64,000 nucleotides of DNA, taken from contig NZ_JALN02000001.1 in NCBI RefSeq assembly GCF_000559085.1, positions 5,394,001 through 5,458,000 of the forward strand, given 5' to 3'. This document shows, piece after piece, positions 1 through 8,579 of this stretch. Source of the stretch: Mycolicibacterium aromaticivorans JS19b1 = JCM 16368. Lineage in GTDB: Bacteria; Actinomycetota; Actinomycetes; Mycobacteriales; Mycobacteriaceae. Positions within the stretch are counted from its first letter, which is position 1. Each line of letters opens with the position of its first letter. Made by a program: the position numbers and the translations under genes. Below the pieces are notes generated by a model. The model saw only the letters and a program-made list of their open reading frames with translations. It searched no databases and had not been told where the DNA came from.

Positions 1-31
1 TCCAGCAGACTAGGTCGAAATTCTGACGTTG

Positions 32-46
32 CCCCGCTCATCGAGA
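32..46 (+). promoter_or_regulatory. Regulon site S1 upstream of the first monooxygenase triad
   Basis: The sequence reads CCCCG-CTCAT-CGAGA, a diverged copy of the 15-bp motif repeated through this window. A -10-like hexamer CAGGAT lies at 77-82, exactly 30 bp beyond the site. A start near 89-90 would leave a short leader containing the TAAGGA ribosome site before the ATG at 119. This is the weakest of the 12 sites in its right arm, but its spacing matches the others. Confidence 0.5.
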
Positions 47-118
47 CATTGCCCGATACCGACCGTCGCGCCGGTTCAGGATGAAACCAACAGCCCAGAC
101 CTGGACTAAGGATGCATG

Positions 119-1300
119 ATGACCGCTTCGGTGCTCGACAAGACGATGGAGCTCGCCGACCAGCTGCGTGAGCAGGCCGTACAGGCCGAGAAGATCGGCC
201 AACTCACCGACGTCACCGTCAAGGCGATGAAGGACGCGGGCCATATCCGGCTGCTTCAGCCGGCCAAGCACGGCGGCCTGGAAGTGCACCCGCGGGAGTT
301 CGCCGAGACCGTGATGGCGTTGGCTTCGCTCGACCCGGCGGCCGGTTGGATCAACGGCGTCGTCGGCGTGCATCCCTACCAGCTGGCCTATGCCGACCCG
401 CGGGTCGCCGAGGAGATCTGGGCCGACGACGTCGACACCTGGGTGGCCTCGCCCTACGCTCCGCAAGGCATCGCCCGGCCGGTCGACGGCGGCTACATCT
501 TCAACGGCCGCTGGCAATTCAGCTCCGGAACCGACCACTGCGACTGGATCTTCCTGGGCGCCATCAAGAGCGACGCCGACGGCAAGGTGCAGATGCCGCC
601 ACAGATGCTGCACATGATCCTGCCGCGCAAGGACTACACCATCGTCGAGGACTCCTGGGATGTGGTGGGGCTGCGCGGCACCGGCTCCAAGGACGTCATC
701 GTCAAGGACGCCTTCGTGCCCGAGTACCGGGTGATGGACGCGTTCAAGGTCATGGACGGCACTGCCCAGCGCGAAGCCGGGATGACCGACACCCTGTACC
801 TGATGCCGTGGTCGACGATGTTCCCGCTGGGCATCTCCTCGGCCACGATCGGCATCTGCGAAGGCGCGCTCGCCGCTCACCTGGACTACCAGCGCGAGCG
901 GGTCAGCGCCGCAGGCACCGCCATCAAGGACGACCCCTACGTGATGTACGCGATCGGTGAGGCCGCCGCCGATATCAACGCCGCACGCCAGGAGATCCTG
1001 GCCAACGTGGACCGGATCTACGACATGGTGGACTCCGGCAAGGAGGTCTCGTTCGAGGACCGTGCGGCCGGGCGGCGCACCCAGGTGCGTGCGGTGTGGC
1101 GTGCGGTCAGCGCCGTCGATGAGATCTTCGCCCGCTCCGGCGGCAACGCGATGCGGATGGACAAGCCGCTGCAGCGGTACTGGCGCGACGCCCACACCGG
1201 GATGGCCCACGCCATCCACGTGCCGGGCACCGTGTATCACGCGTCGGCCCTGAGCTCCTTCGGTGTCGATCCGCAGGGCCCGCTGCGGGCGATGATCTGA
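119..1300 (+). CDS. HsaA-like flavin-dependent monooxygenase, oxygenase component, copy 1
   Basis: This 393-residue protein has the acyl-CoA dehydrogenase fold used by two-component (group D) flavin monooxygenases. Its closest recognisable relative is HsaA, which hydroxylates the phenolic A ring of secosteroids to a catechol using reduced flavin from a partner reductase. Visible features are the GGLEVHPREFAE and NGVVGVHPYQLAY blocks and GLRGTGS near residues 183-190. The ATG at 119 is preferred over the adjacent ATG at 116 because TAAGGA at 107-112 is better spaced for it. The gene is 13 bp ahead of an extradiol dioxygenase, the natural next step. No HsaB-type reductase is seen in the window. 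A close paralogue lies at 11475-12668. The family is fairly sure; the substrate is inferred. Confidence 0.85.
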   Translation: MTASVLDKTMELADQLREQAVQAEKIGQLTDVTVKAMKDAGHIRLLQPAKHGGLEVHPREFAETVMALASLDPAAGWINGVVGVHPYQLAYADPRVAEEIWADDVDTWVASPYAPQGIARPVDGGYIFNGRWQFSSGTDHCDWIFLGAIKSDADGKVQMPPQMLHMILPRKDYTIVEDSWDVVGLRGTGSKDVIVKDAFVPEYRVMDAFKVMDGTAQREAGMTDTLYLMPWSTMFPLGISSATIGICEGALAAHLDYQRERVSAAGTAIKDDPYVMYAIGEAAADINAARQEILANVDRIYDMVDSGKEVSFEDRAAGRRTQVRAVWRAVSAVDEIFARSGGNAMRMDKPLQRYWRDAHTGMAHAIHVPGTVYHASALSSFGVDPQGPLRAMI

Positions 1301-1313
1301 CCGGGACGCCACC

Positions 1314-2222
1314 GTGAGCCTGCTGAAGAGCCTCGGCTACGTCACGATCCATACGGCTGACATCGATCGGTGGCGCCAATTCGCCTTCGGCGTACTGGGA
1401 TTCGCCGAAGGAAAGGGGCCCGATCCGTCCGCGCTTTACCTGCGCATGGACGAACGCGCGGCGCGGATCATCGTGGTGCCCGGCGACGGAGATCGGATCG
1501 CGACGGTGGGCTGGGAGGTCCGCGACCACGCTGCTCTGGAACAGGTGAAAGAAGTGCTCGACCGGGCCGGGGTCGCCTATACCCAGCTGTCGCAGTCCGA
1601 GGCCGACGACCGCCGAGTCGAGGAGGTCGTGGCGTTCGACGACCCGGCGGGAACCCACCTGGAGGTCTTCCACGGCGCCGTGCTGGATCACAGCCCAGTC
1701 GTGACCCCGTTCGGTGCGCGATTCGTCACCGACGACCAAGGATTGGGCCACGTCGTGCTGCCCGCACTCGACGCGCCCGGCCTGTTCGACTTCTACACCC
1801 AGGTACTGGGCTTCGTGTCCCGCGGTGCGTACCGGGTTCCGCTGCCCAAGGAATTCGGCCCGATCCGGATCCGCTTCCTCGGGATCAACGAACGTCACCA
1901 CAGCCTGGCGATCGCCCCGGCGATGCACCAGCGCGATCCCGGCCTGATTCACATGATGGTGGAGGTCGACACCCTCGATGCGGTCGGCGAGGCGCTAGAC
2001 CGCATCGCCGCGCAGGAGTTCCAGCTGTCGTCCACACTCGGTCGGCACACCAACGACAAGATGGTGTCGTTCTACGTCCGCGCCCCCGGCGACTGGGATA
2101 TCGAGTTCGGCACCGGCGGTGTGCGGATCGACGAAAATCACTACACCGCTGAGGAAATCACGGCCGACAGCTATTGGGGTCACAAGTGGGTCGGCGACCT
2201 GCCCGCCGCCATGCGGCCCTGA
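1314..2222 (+). CDS. HsaC/BphC-like extradiol ring-cleavage dioxygenase, copy 1
   Basis: This 302-residue protein has two vicinal-oxygen-chelate modules, the length and layout of type I extradiol dioxygenases such as HsaC and BphC. The Fe(II) ligands are all recognisable: His146 (in GLGHVV), His213 (in GLIHMM) and Glu264 (in WDIEFG). A His-His-Ser near 195-197 matches the active-site histidine region of the family. It would open a catechol next to the ring hydroxyl (meta cleavage), taking the product of the preceding monooxygenase. The start is GTG. The stop at 2220-2222 lies one base before the next ATG, so the three genes form a tight operon. No HsaD-like C-C hydrolase for the ring-opened product was found in the window. 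Confidence 0.87.
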   Translation: MSLLKSLGYVTIHTADIDRWRQFAFGVLGFAEGKGPDPSALYLRMDERAARIIVVPGDGDRIATVGWEVRDHAALEQVKEVLDRAGVAYTQLSQSEADDRRVEEVVAFDDPAGTHLEVFHGAVLDHSPVVTPFGARFVTDDQGLGHVVLPALDAPGLFDFYTQVLGFVSRGAYRVPLPKEFGPIRIRFLGINERHHSLAIAPAMHQRDPGLIHMMVEVDTLDAVGEALDRIAAQEFQLSSTLGRHTNDKMVSFYVRAPGDWDIEFGTGGVRIDENHYTAEEITADSYWGHKWVGDLPAAMRP

Positions 2223-2223
2223 C

Positions 2224-3681
2224 ATGACCGGCGTCCGCCCGGTTCCGGCCACTTCGGTGACCACCTGGGACCACGAGGCCGACGTGGTGATTGCCGGCTA
2301 CGGGGTCGCCGGTGCGGCCGCGGCAGTCGAGGCTGCCGGCGCAGGCGCCGATGTGCTGGTGCTCGAACGCGCGGGCGCCTGGGGTGGGGCTGCCGCGCTG
2401 GCCGGCGGGTTCATCTACATGGGCGGGGGTACCGGGCTCCAAAAGGCTTGTGGCTTTCATGATTCCGCCGAGAACATGGCGGCGTTCCTGGCTGCCGCGA
2501 TGGGCCCCGGCGCCGACCGCGCGCGCATCGCCGATTATTGCGAGGGCAGTGTCGCCCACTTCGAGTGGCTGGTGGCCTGCGGGGTGCCGTTCAAGCCGGA
2601 GTTCTTCGGTGAGCCCGGCTGGGAACCGCTGGGCGACCAGGGGCTGATGTACAGCGGCGGCGAGGACGCCTATCCGTTCAACACCGTCGCCGAGCCCGCG
2701 CCGCGCGGACATGTCCCGCAGATGCAGAACAAGAAGCAGGGCCAGGCCAGCGCCGGCTTCATGTTGATGAAACCCTTGGTGCAGAAAGCGACCGACTTGG
2801 GGGTCCGGGCACTCTACGACGTCCGCGTGCAGTCCCTTGTGGTCGAATCCGACGGCCGCGTCACCGGGATCACCACACGCCAGTACGGGACCGAGGTCAC
2901 CATCCGGGCCCGGCGGGGCGTGGTTCTGGGCACCGGCAGCTTCGCCTACAACGAGTCGATGATGGACCGCTTCACACCCCGGATTGCCGGTAGGCCGGTC
3001 TCCGCGGTGGAACAACATGACGGTCAAGGCATCCGGATGGCGCAGGCGCTCGGCGCTGACCTGGCACATGTCGACGCCACCGAAGTTGCGTTCCTGGTCG
3101 ACCCGCAGCAGTTGGTGCGCGGCGTTCTGGTCAATTCGCGCGGGCAGCGCTACGTCGCCGAAGACACCTATCCCGGCCGCGCCGGGCAGCTCACGCTCTA
3201 TCACCAGGAGGACACGGCGTATCTCATCCTCGACGGGGATGCCCAGGACGAGGCCGTGGCATCACAGACGCCGAAACTGATTCTGCGCAAGCCGAAGTGG
3301 GTGTGCGAAACCGTCGCCGAGCTCGAGGCCGAAATCGGGCTGCCGTTCGGCAGCCTGCAGGACACGGTGGCGCGCTACAACGCTGCCGCGGCCCACGGTG
3401 AGGACCCGCTGCTGCACAAGAAGGCGCGCTGGCTGCGTCCGATAGGCAGCCCGGTCGGCGCTCTCGATCTGCGACACGCCACCGGCGGGTTCCCATTGGG
3501 CGGCCTGCGTACCAACCTCGATGCACAGGTGCTGCATGTCAGTGGCGAGCCGATCCCCGGGCTCTACGCTGCCGGTCGCTGCACCGCCGGCCTGGCGGCA
3601 TGGGGTTACGCCAGCGGCATCTCGTTGGGAGACGGCAGTTTCTACGGCCGCCGCGCCGGACGCTCAGCCGCCCGGGGCTAG
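2224..3681 (+). CDS. KstD-like FAD-dependent dehydrogenase, triad copy 1
   Basis: This 485-residue flavoprotein belongs to the fumarate reductase/3-ketosteroid dehydrogenase superfamily. A dinucleotide-binding motif VIAGYGVAGAA lies near the N-terminus, followed by ERAGAWGG and AGGFIYMGGG, and the C-terminal FAD segment reads GLYAAGRCTAGL. It lacks the STYPG segment that carries the catalytic Tyr/Gly of true KstD near the C-terminus, having GYASGISLGDG instead, so it probably does not perform classical delta-1 dehydrogenation. The ATG at 2224 was chosen because it follows the dioxygenase stop by one base and leaves about 20 residues before the flavin-binding strand. Its paralogue is at 13585-15054. 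Function beyond FAD-dependent redox chemistry on a ring substrate is inference. Confidence 0.8.
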   Translation: MTGVRPVPATSVTTWDHEADVVIAGYGVAGAAAAVEAAGAGADVLVLERAGAWGGAAALAGGFIYMGGGTGLQKACGFHDSAENMAAFLAAAMGPGADRARIADYCEGSVAHFEWLVACGVPFKPEFFGEPGWEPLGDQGLMYSGGEDAYPFNTVAEPAPRGHVPQMQNKKQGQASAGFMLMKPLVQKATDLGVRALYDVRVQSLVVESDGRVTGITTRQYGTEVTIRARRGVVLGTGSFAYNESMMDRFTPRIAGRPVSAVEQHDGQGIRMAQALGADLAHVDATEVAFLVDPQQLVRGVLVNSRGQRYVAEDTYPGRAGQLTLYHQEDTAYLILDGDAQDEAVASQTPKLILRKPKWVCETVAELEAEIGLPFGSLQDTVARYNAAAAHGEDPLLHKKARWLRPIGSPVGALDLRHATGGFPLGGLRTNLDAQVLHVSGEPIPGLYAAGRCTAGLAAWGYASGISLGDGSFYGRRAGRSAARG

Positions 3682-3685
3682 TGCA

Positions 3686-4984
3686 TCAGCCGCCGTCCCC
3701 TCGGTCTTTCTCGTCATCTCTGGGCAGCAGGCGTTCTGGGTGGTGATAGTCGTTGGTGCCGCCGCGTAGCGGGACGCCGAGCGGTGGGGTCCATTCGGTC
3801 TGGCCGTCGGGACGTTGGCGGGTGGTCCAGCCCTCGTTCTCGACAACGAGATTGTCGCATTTACATGCCAGGGTCATGTCGTCGATATCGGTCTTGCCGC
3901 CGTGTTTCCAGTCCTTCGCCGCATGGTGAACCTGGCTGTTGTAACCGTTGACCGTGCAGCCGGGCGCGGTACAGCCGCGATATTTGGCCAACAACATGAT
4001 TCGCTGATCGGCCGATGCCAACCTCTTGCTGCGCCCCAACCAGAGCGACTTGCCCGTGACTCCGTCGAACACCGCCAGATAGTTGTACGACGGCGCGGCC
4101 GCTCTTATAAGGTCCGTGATGGGGATCAGTGTCCCGCCGGCGGTGACGGCGTGCCCCGCGCCTGCTTGCAGCTCCTGCAGGGTGGTCGTCACGATCATGG
4201 TGACCGGAAGTCCGTTGTGCCGGCCCAGTTTCGGATCGCCGAGACGGCTGCGGACCACATCGGCCAATGCGTCGTGTTGGCGCTGGGCATGACTGCGCAC
4301 ATCATCGGGCTCCGGCGCGGCGGTCTTCGCGAACAATGCGTCCAGCTGTGCCCGCAGCAGTGGATCGGCGATCAGCTTCCCGACGCTCATCCCGTCCGGG
4401 CGCTGGCCCCCGCACCATTGGAAGCCGCGCTTGCGCGCCCGGTCCTCCTCGGAGTACTTGCCGTCGGGGTTGAGGTGTACGGCCAACCGATCGGCCACCT
4501 TCTCCAGTTGATCGGGCCGCATGGTCCGGGCATGCTGCGCCAAGGCCCGTTCGGCGTCATCCACCTCGACCGGGCCGACGTGATCGGGCAGATCACGGAA
4601 GAACTTTTGAATGACCCGCACATGCTCGCCGTCCAATTCGCCGGCTGCCCAGGCCTTGCCGGTCTCCGGCAGTAGTGCCGCCAGTGGCTCACCGGTCAGC
4701 GTGGTGCGCGGGGTCAGCTGTTCGGCGTCACGGAGTCGGCGCTTGGCCGCCGTCCGGCTGATCCGAAGCACGTCAGCCAACACGATCGGAATCGGCGGAC
4801 AGCCCGCGTAGCGCTCCAGGTGGGTGATCTGCTGATGAGATACCGCCCGCTGGCGGCGCACCGCACGTTCCAGACGTTCTACCGCCGCGAACCGCTGGGG
4901 TGCGGGCAGCTCCTCGATGTCAGCGGCACCCAGCATCTCGACCGCGGCATCGAGCGCATCCAGCGCCGCCGTGATCGAAACCAT
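3686..4984 (-). CDS. 13E12-family DUF222/HNH endonuclease-domain protein
   Basis: This 432-residue protein has the layout of the mycobacterial 13E12 repeat family: a helical DUF222 region over roughly the first 250 residues and a C-terminal HNH domain. The HNH core is visible as CTAPGC, then VHHAAKDW, then CKCDNLV, giving the zinc-type cysteines and the catalytic His pair. These genes occur in many copies in mycobacterial genomes, and their role is not settled. It faces the triad-1 flavoprotein with 4 bp between the two stop codons. It has no metabolic link to its neighbours and may mark a past rearrangement site between the two triads. Confidence 0.85.
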   Translation of the reverse strand: MVSITAALDALDAAVEMLGAADIEELPAPQRFAAVERLERAVRRQRAVSHQQITHLERYAGCPPIPIVLADVLRISRTAAKRRLRDAEQLTPRTTLTGEPLAALLPETGKAWAAGELDGEHVRVIQKFFRDLPDHVGPVEVDDAERALAQHARTMRPDQLEKVADRLAVHLNPDGKYSEEDRARKRGFQWCGGQRPDGMSVGKLIADPLLRAQLDALFAKTAAPEPDDVRSHAQRQHDALADVVRSRLGDPKLGRHNGLPVTMIVTTTLQELQAGAGHAVTAGGTLIPITDLIRAAAPSYNYLAVFDGVTGKSLWLGRSKRLASADQRIMLLAKYRGCTAPGCTVNGYNSQVHHAAKDWKHGGKTDIDDMTLACKCDNLVVENEGWTTRQRPDGQTEWTPPLGVPLRGGTNDYHHPERLLPRDDEKDRGDGG

Positions 4985-5069
4985 GTTCGAATTCTACGTC
5001 GGATCACCGACAGATCCGCCGTGGACGACGGACCCTGTGGATGAACACAGATCTGTGGAAAACTCTGGG

Positions 5070-5924
5070 CTACAGCCGTTTACGAGGTGTGGACATCGTC
5101 TTGGCATCCAGCCCGCCGAGCGAGTCCTGACCCACCTCCACGTTGTGCGCATGCGCGAAGTGGTGCAGCCCGAACACGGCGTCCATGCCGTTACGCAGTC
5201 CCATCTGGTCTTCGCACTGATTGACCGCTCGCTTGGCCAGCGCGAGACCGAATCTCGGCATCGTCGCGATGCGCCCGGCGATCTCGAAGGTCGCCTCCCG
5301 AAGTTCGGCCTTCGGCACGACTCGACTGACCATCCCGACTTCGTAGGCGCGTTGCGCACCGAACTTGTCTCCGGTGAACAGCATCTCTTTGGCGAACCGG
5401 GACCCCAGAATCCAGGGGTGCGCGAAGTATTCGACCCCTGGAATGCCCATTCGCACCACGGGATCACTGAAGAAGGCATCCTCCGAAGCGACGATCAGGT
5501 CGCAGACCCAGGCCAACATGAGCCCGCCGGCAATGCACGCGCCGTGCACCATCGCGATGGTGGGTTTCGGAATCTCGCGCCACCGCCGGCACATACCCAG
5601 ATAAACCTCGATCTCACGGGCATAGCGCATGTCGCCGCCCTCTTTGTCGACGTGATCCCACCAGAGCGCGGCCTTGTTCTCGTAGGACACGTGGTGGTCG
5701 CGGTCCGGTGTTCCGATGTCGTGGCCTGCGCTGAAATGGTCACCGTTGCCCGCCAAGACGATGACGCGCACATCGTCGTCGGAGACCGCACGCTGAAACG
5801 CCGCGTCGAGGGCATAGGTCATGACCGAATTCTGCGCGTTGCGGTACCGCGGTCGGTTCATCGTGACCAGCGCGGTCCCGCCGACGACTTCATAGGTCAC
5901 CACGTCGCTGTCGACTGCAGTCAT
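5070..5924 (-). CDS. Enoyl-CoA hydratase/isomerase (crotonase) family protein
   Basis: This 284-residue crotonase-fold protein carries the oxyanion-hole segments FSAGHDIG and HGACIAGGLMLAW. Family members hydrate or isomerise enoyl-CoA thioesters in beta-oxidation or side-chain and ring degradation. The start at 5924 was chosen because GGAGGAT precedes it at normal spacing; longer in-frame starts lack a ribosome site. Regulon site S2 lies 70 bp upstream with a CAGATT -10 at 5963-5958. The 13E12 gene is downstream on the same strand, 85 bp away. The exact substrate cannot be read from sequence. Confidence 0.85.
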   Translation of the reverse strand: MTAVDSDVVTYEVVGGTALVTMNRPRYRNAQNSVMTYALDAAFQRAVSDDDVRVIVLAGNGDHFSAGHDIGTPDRDHHVSYENKAALWWDHVDKEGGDMRYAREIEVYLGMCRRWREIPKPTIAMVHGACIAGGLMLAWVCDLIVASEDAFFSDPVVRMGIPGVEYFAHPWILGSRFAKEMLFTGDKFGAQRAYEVGMVSRVVPKAELREATFEIAGRIATMPRFGLALAKRAVNQCEDQMGLRNGMDAVFGLHHFAHAHNVEVGQDSLGGLDAKTMSTPRKRL

Positions 5925-5994
5925 ATCAGATCCTCCGCCCATTCCATGTGTGCCACCAATCTGCATCGCGGTCGAAGCGCAGTCACACAACATG

Positions 5995-6009
5995 TGCCAT
6001 TGACTGGGA
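5995..6009. promoter_or_regulatory. Regulon site S2 upstream of the enoyl-CoA hydratase
   Basis: The plus strand reads TGCCA-TTGAC-TGGGA. On the minus strand a -10-like CAGATT lies at 5963-5958, 31 bp from the site, placing the transcription start near 5950 and leaving a short leader that contains GGAGGAT. The left arm is weak; the centre and right arm match the site at 11393. Confidence 0.5.
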
Positions 6010-6055
6010 ATCGACCGGGTCACACCCGGGCGAACACTATCTCCGCGGTTCGACC

Positions 6056-6949
6056 TTACGACCGTCGGGATCGCACCCGCCTGAACGCAAACATTCGGTA
6101 CAGATACCTCGGTATCCCGGCGTTCGGAACCCGCCGCGGCCAGTGTGTGGCGCGGAAGTACGCGTCCGATCCCCCGTCGACGAAGATAACGCTGCCGCAG
6201 AGGAAGTCAGCGGCGTCGGAAACCATGAACCGCATCCACTCACCGAGGTGGTGAGGCTTGCCGAAACCTCCGATGGGCACCGGGAACGATGTGACGGCCC
6301 TGGCCTCGCGCTGGGTAGCGAGCTGTTCACCGAGCAACGGCGTATCCACAGCACCCGGCGCGATGGCATTCAACCGTATCCCGGCGCCGGACCAGTCCTG
6401 CTGCACCGCAGTCAGGCGGACCCAGCGCATCAGCGCGATCTTCGATGCGCCGTAGGCCATCGCCGGCGCCGCCGATCGAAACATCCGTACAGCGCGCACC
6501 GCGGCGTCGACGTCACCGCGTAACAACGCGCGCACCGCACGGCCGGGAACCATCGGCATGGTGGTCGCCGAATTGCTGCCCACGACAACGACCTTCGCGG
6601 AGTCGGCAGCGGCTAGTGCGGACCGCCACGCCTCGAGCAGCTCGACGACACCCAGATAGTTGACCGACATGATGGTCGGGACGTTCTCCGCTCCGGGCCG
6701 AGGGCCGACTCCCGCGGCCAAGACTGCACCGTCGAGCCCCCCGTTCGCCAATGCGAGCACCGCGCGGGCGGCACGTGACCGTCCCTCGGCGGTCGAGAGA
6801 TCGGCGATCACCTCGGTGTCGCGGAGGTCCACGCCGATCACATGGTGGCCATCAGCTCTCAAGAGGTCGGCTGCGGCCTTTCCCATTCCGGACGCCGCAC
6901 CGGTCACGGCGTAGACTTGCTGCTTGGACACCTGTTTCACCACACTCAT
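6056..6949 (-). CDS. Short-chain dehydrogenase/reductase (SDR)
   Basis: This 297-residue classical SDR has the cofactor motif GAASGMG near the N-terminus and the catalytic YGASK. It resembles 3-alpha-hydroxysteroid dehydrogenase/carbonyl reductase types in having a short second strand (IGVDLRD) and a basic C-terminal tail beyond the usual end, GGSDAY then an Arg-rich stretch. The ATG at 6949 overlaps the stop of the upstream SDR by 4 bp (ATGA), so the two are translationally coupled. It is the last gene of the operon 10193-6056. Oxidation or reduction of a ring alcohol or ketone is likely; the position attacked is unknown. Confidence 0.82.
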   Translation of the reverse strand: MSVVKQVSKQQVYAVTGAASGMGKAAADLLRADGHHVIGVDLRDTEVIADLSTAEGRSRAARAVLALANGGLDGAVLAAGVGPRPGAENVPTIMSVNYLGVVELLEAWRSALAAADSAKVVVVGSNSATTMPMVPGRAVRALLRGDVDAAVRAVRMFRSAAPAMAYGASKIALMRWVRLTAVQQDWSGAGIRLNAIAPGAVDTPLLGEQLATQREARAVTSFPVPIGGFGKPHHLGEWMRFMVSDAADFLCGSVIFVDGGSDAYFRATHWPRRVPNAGIPRYLYRMFAFRRVRSRRS

Positions 6950-7779
6950 CGTTGAGTCGCGCCGGCGTCCACCGGCAAGCTGGCCGAGGTGATGTAACGC
7001 GCCTCGTCGGATGCCAGGAAGAGACTGGCGTTGGCGACGTCCACCGCTTCGACCCACGGCACCGGCAGCATGTTCATCCGGGTGGCTGACTCGGCGAACT
7101 CATCCCTGGTCGGCGGCCGGATCAAGTCGGGTCGAAACGCACGTCGTACGACGTCGTTCTGAATCATCGGTGTATCGACGTTGGTCGGATGCACACAATT
7201 GACCCGGATCCCATGTGGCGCGACATCGATTGCGAGGCTTCGCATCAACCCGACCACACCGTGCTTGGCGGCCGTGTAGTGCGCGACGCCGACCAAGCCG
7301 CGCAGCCCGGCGATCGAGCTGACCAGCACCACGGAGCCGCCGCCACCATGGATCAGATGGGGTATGGCAGCAGTACAGGTGTTCCACACCCCGGTGAGGT
7401 TGACGTCCAGCATCGTCCGCCACATCGATTCCGTCATGTCGGCGGCGAATGCACGGGACGTGATTCCGGCTGTCGCACAGACGATATCGAGCCCGCCGAA
7501 ATGGTCGGCACCTCGATCGGCTGCCGCGCGCAGCGCATTCACGTCGCGCACGTCGACGACGTCGGTCACAATGCGACCACCACGAGCCTCGACCAACCGC
7601 GCCGTCTCGTCGAGGTCCTCCGGCGTGCTCGGCGGCACCTGCACGGAGTCGACCGGCCCGCAGATGTCAACGCCCACAATTGCCGCACCCTCGTCGGCGA
7701 AACGGACCGCCTGGGCACGGCCGATGCCGCGTGCCGCCCCGGTGATGAACGCGGTCTTCCCCGCCAGCCGCCCGGTCAT
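6946..7779 (-). CDS. Mycofactocin-coupled type SDR
   Basis: This 277-residue SDR has GAARGIG, the catalytic YTAAK and a longer-than-usual segment after the second strand (DICGPVDSVQVP, then a TPEDLDETARLV helix). That insertion is the mark of the mycofactocin-associated SDR family, in which NAD stays bound and electrons leave through the peptide-derived cofactor mycofactocin. It overlaps both flanking SDR genes by 4 bp. Many family members oxidise secondary alcohols of terpenes or steroids. Assignment to the family rests on the insertion and the sequence pattern; no mycofactocin biosynthesis genes are in the window. Confidence 0.8.
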   Translation of the reverse strand: MTGRLAGKTAFITGAARGIGRAQAVRFADEGAAIVGVDICGPVDSVQVPPSTPEDLDETARLVEARGGRIVTDVVDVRDVNALRAAADRGADHFGGLDIVCATAGITSRAFAADMTESMWRTMLDVNLTGVWNTCTAAIPHLIHGGGGSVVLVSSIAGLRGLVGVAHYTAAKHGVVGLMRSLAIDVAPHGIRVNCVHPTNVDTPMIQNDVVRRAFRPDLIRPPTRDEFAESATRMNMLPVPWVEAVDVANASLFLASDEARYITSASLPVDAGATQR

Positions 7780-8579
7780 GTCGTCTTCTGGGTCAGGCCC
7801 GCGTCAACCACCAGTTGAGCTCCGGTGATGTAGCGGGCATGGTTCGATGCGAGAAACACGACGGCATTGGCCACGTCGACGGACTCAACCCACGGGACCG
7901 GAAGCAGGTTGCGCGCGGTGAGAACCTCGGCAGCGTCGGCTTCGGTGGGATTGTCGAGATCGGGCCGCAGCCGCTTATAGGTTGCCGCGTTGCGCACCAT
8001 GGGTGTGGCGACCGCGCCGGGGTGCACGGTATTGACCCGAATACTGCGAGGACCCAGCTCATTGGCGAGTGTGCGGGCCAGTCCGACGACGGCATGTTTA
8101 CTGGCGGTGTAGTGCGCGGTACCGGCGGTGCCTCGTAAACCGTTGGTGGAGCTGATGATCACGACTGAGCCACCGTCAGGACCGATGTGCGGCAGCCCGG
8201 CACGGACCGTATGCCACACGCCGGTCAGATTCACGTCGATGGTGCGCTGCCAGTCTTGCGGAGTGATCTGCCACGCGGGCCCGCCGGGAGAATGGATACC
8301 GGCGTTGGCGACGACGACGTCGAGGCGGCCGAGTTTCCCGACACCGTCGTCGACGGCGGCGGTGACTGCGGCGAGATCGGCGACGTCCGCTGTTCCGCCC
8401 ACCGCACGCCGGCCCCGCTGTTCGACCCGGTGTGCGGTGTCGCGGAGCTCGTCCGCGGCATCGACGTGGTCGACCATGATGATGTCGGCACCTTCGTCGG
8501 CGAACCGCTCACAGTGCACCCGACCGGTGCCGCGACCCGCACCGGTGACGAGCACGACCTTGTCTGCCAGACCTGACAC
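7776..8579 (-). CDS. SDR, probable mycofactocin-coupled subgroup
   Basis: This 267-residue SDR has GAGRGTG, the catalytic YTASK and a C-terminal end (LPVPWVESVDVANAVVFLAS) very like the next gene, so the two arose by duplication. The insertion after the second strand is shorter than in its neighbour, so mycofactocin dependence is less sure. The start is GTG at 8579, directly after the stop of the Baeyer-Villiger monooxygenase with no gap, and the 3' end overlaps the next gene by 4 bp. A role in converting an alcohol to the ketone used by the monooxygenase is plausible inference. Confidence 0.8.
   Translation of the reverse strand: MSGLADKVVLVTGAGRGTGRVHCERFADEGADIIMVDHVDAADELRDTAHRVEQRGRRAVGGTADVADLAAVTAAVDDGVGKLGRLDVVVANAGIHSPGGPAWQITPQDWQRTIDVNLTGVWHTVRAGLPHIGPDGGSVVIISSTNGLRGTAGTAHYTASKHAVVGLARTLANELGPRSIRVNTVHPGAVATPMVRNAATYKRLRPDLDNPTEADAAEVLTARNLLPVPWVESVDVANAVVFLASNHARYITGAQLVVDAGLTQKTT

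Noticed and set aside
38..1312. A 424-codon open frame on the minus strand opposite the first monooxygenase.
   Set aside because: It mirrors the real gene in high-GC DNA and its protein shows no motif or domain pattern; the plus-strand protein has clear family motifs.
4917..6254. A 445-codon plus-strand frame across the enoyl-CoA hydratase and intergenic DNA.
   Set aside because: It crosses a clear minus-strand gene and a promoter region, and the protein is low in motif content.
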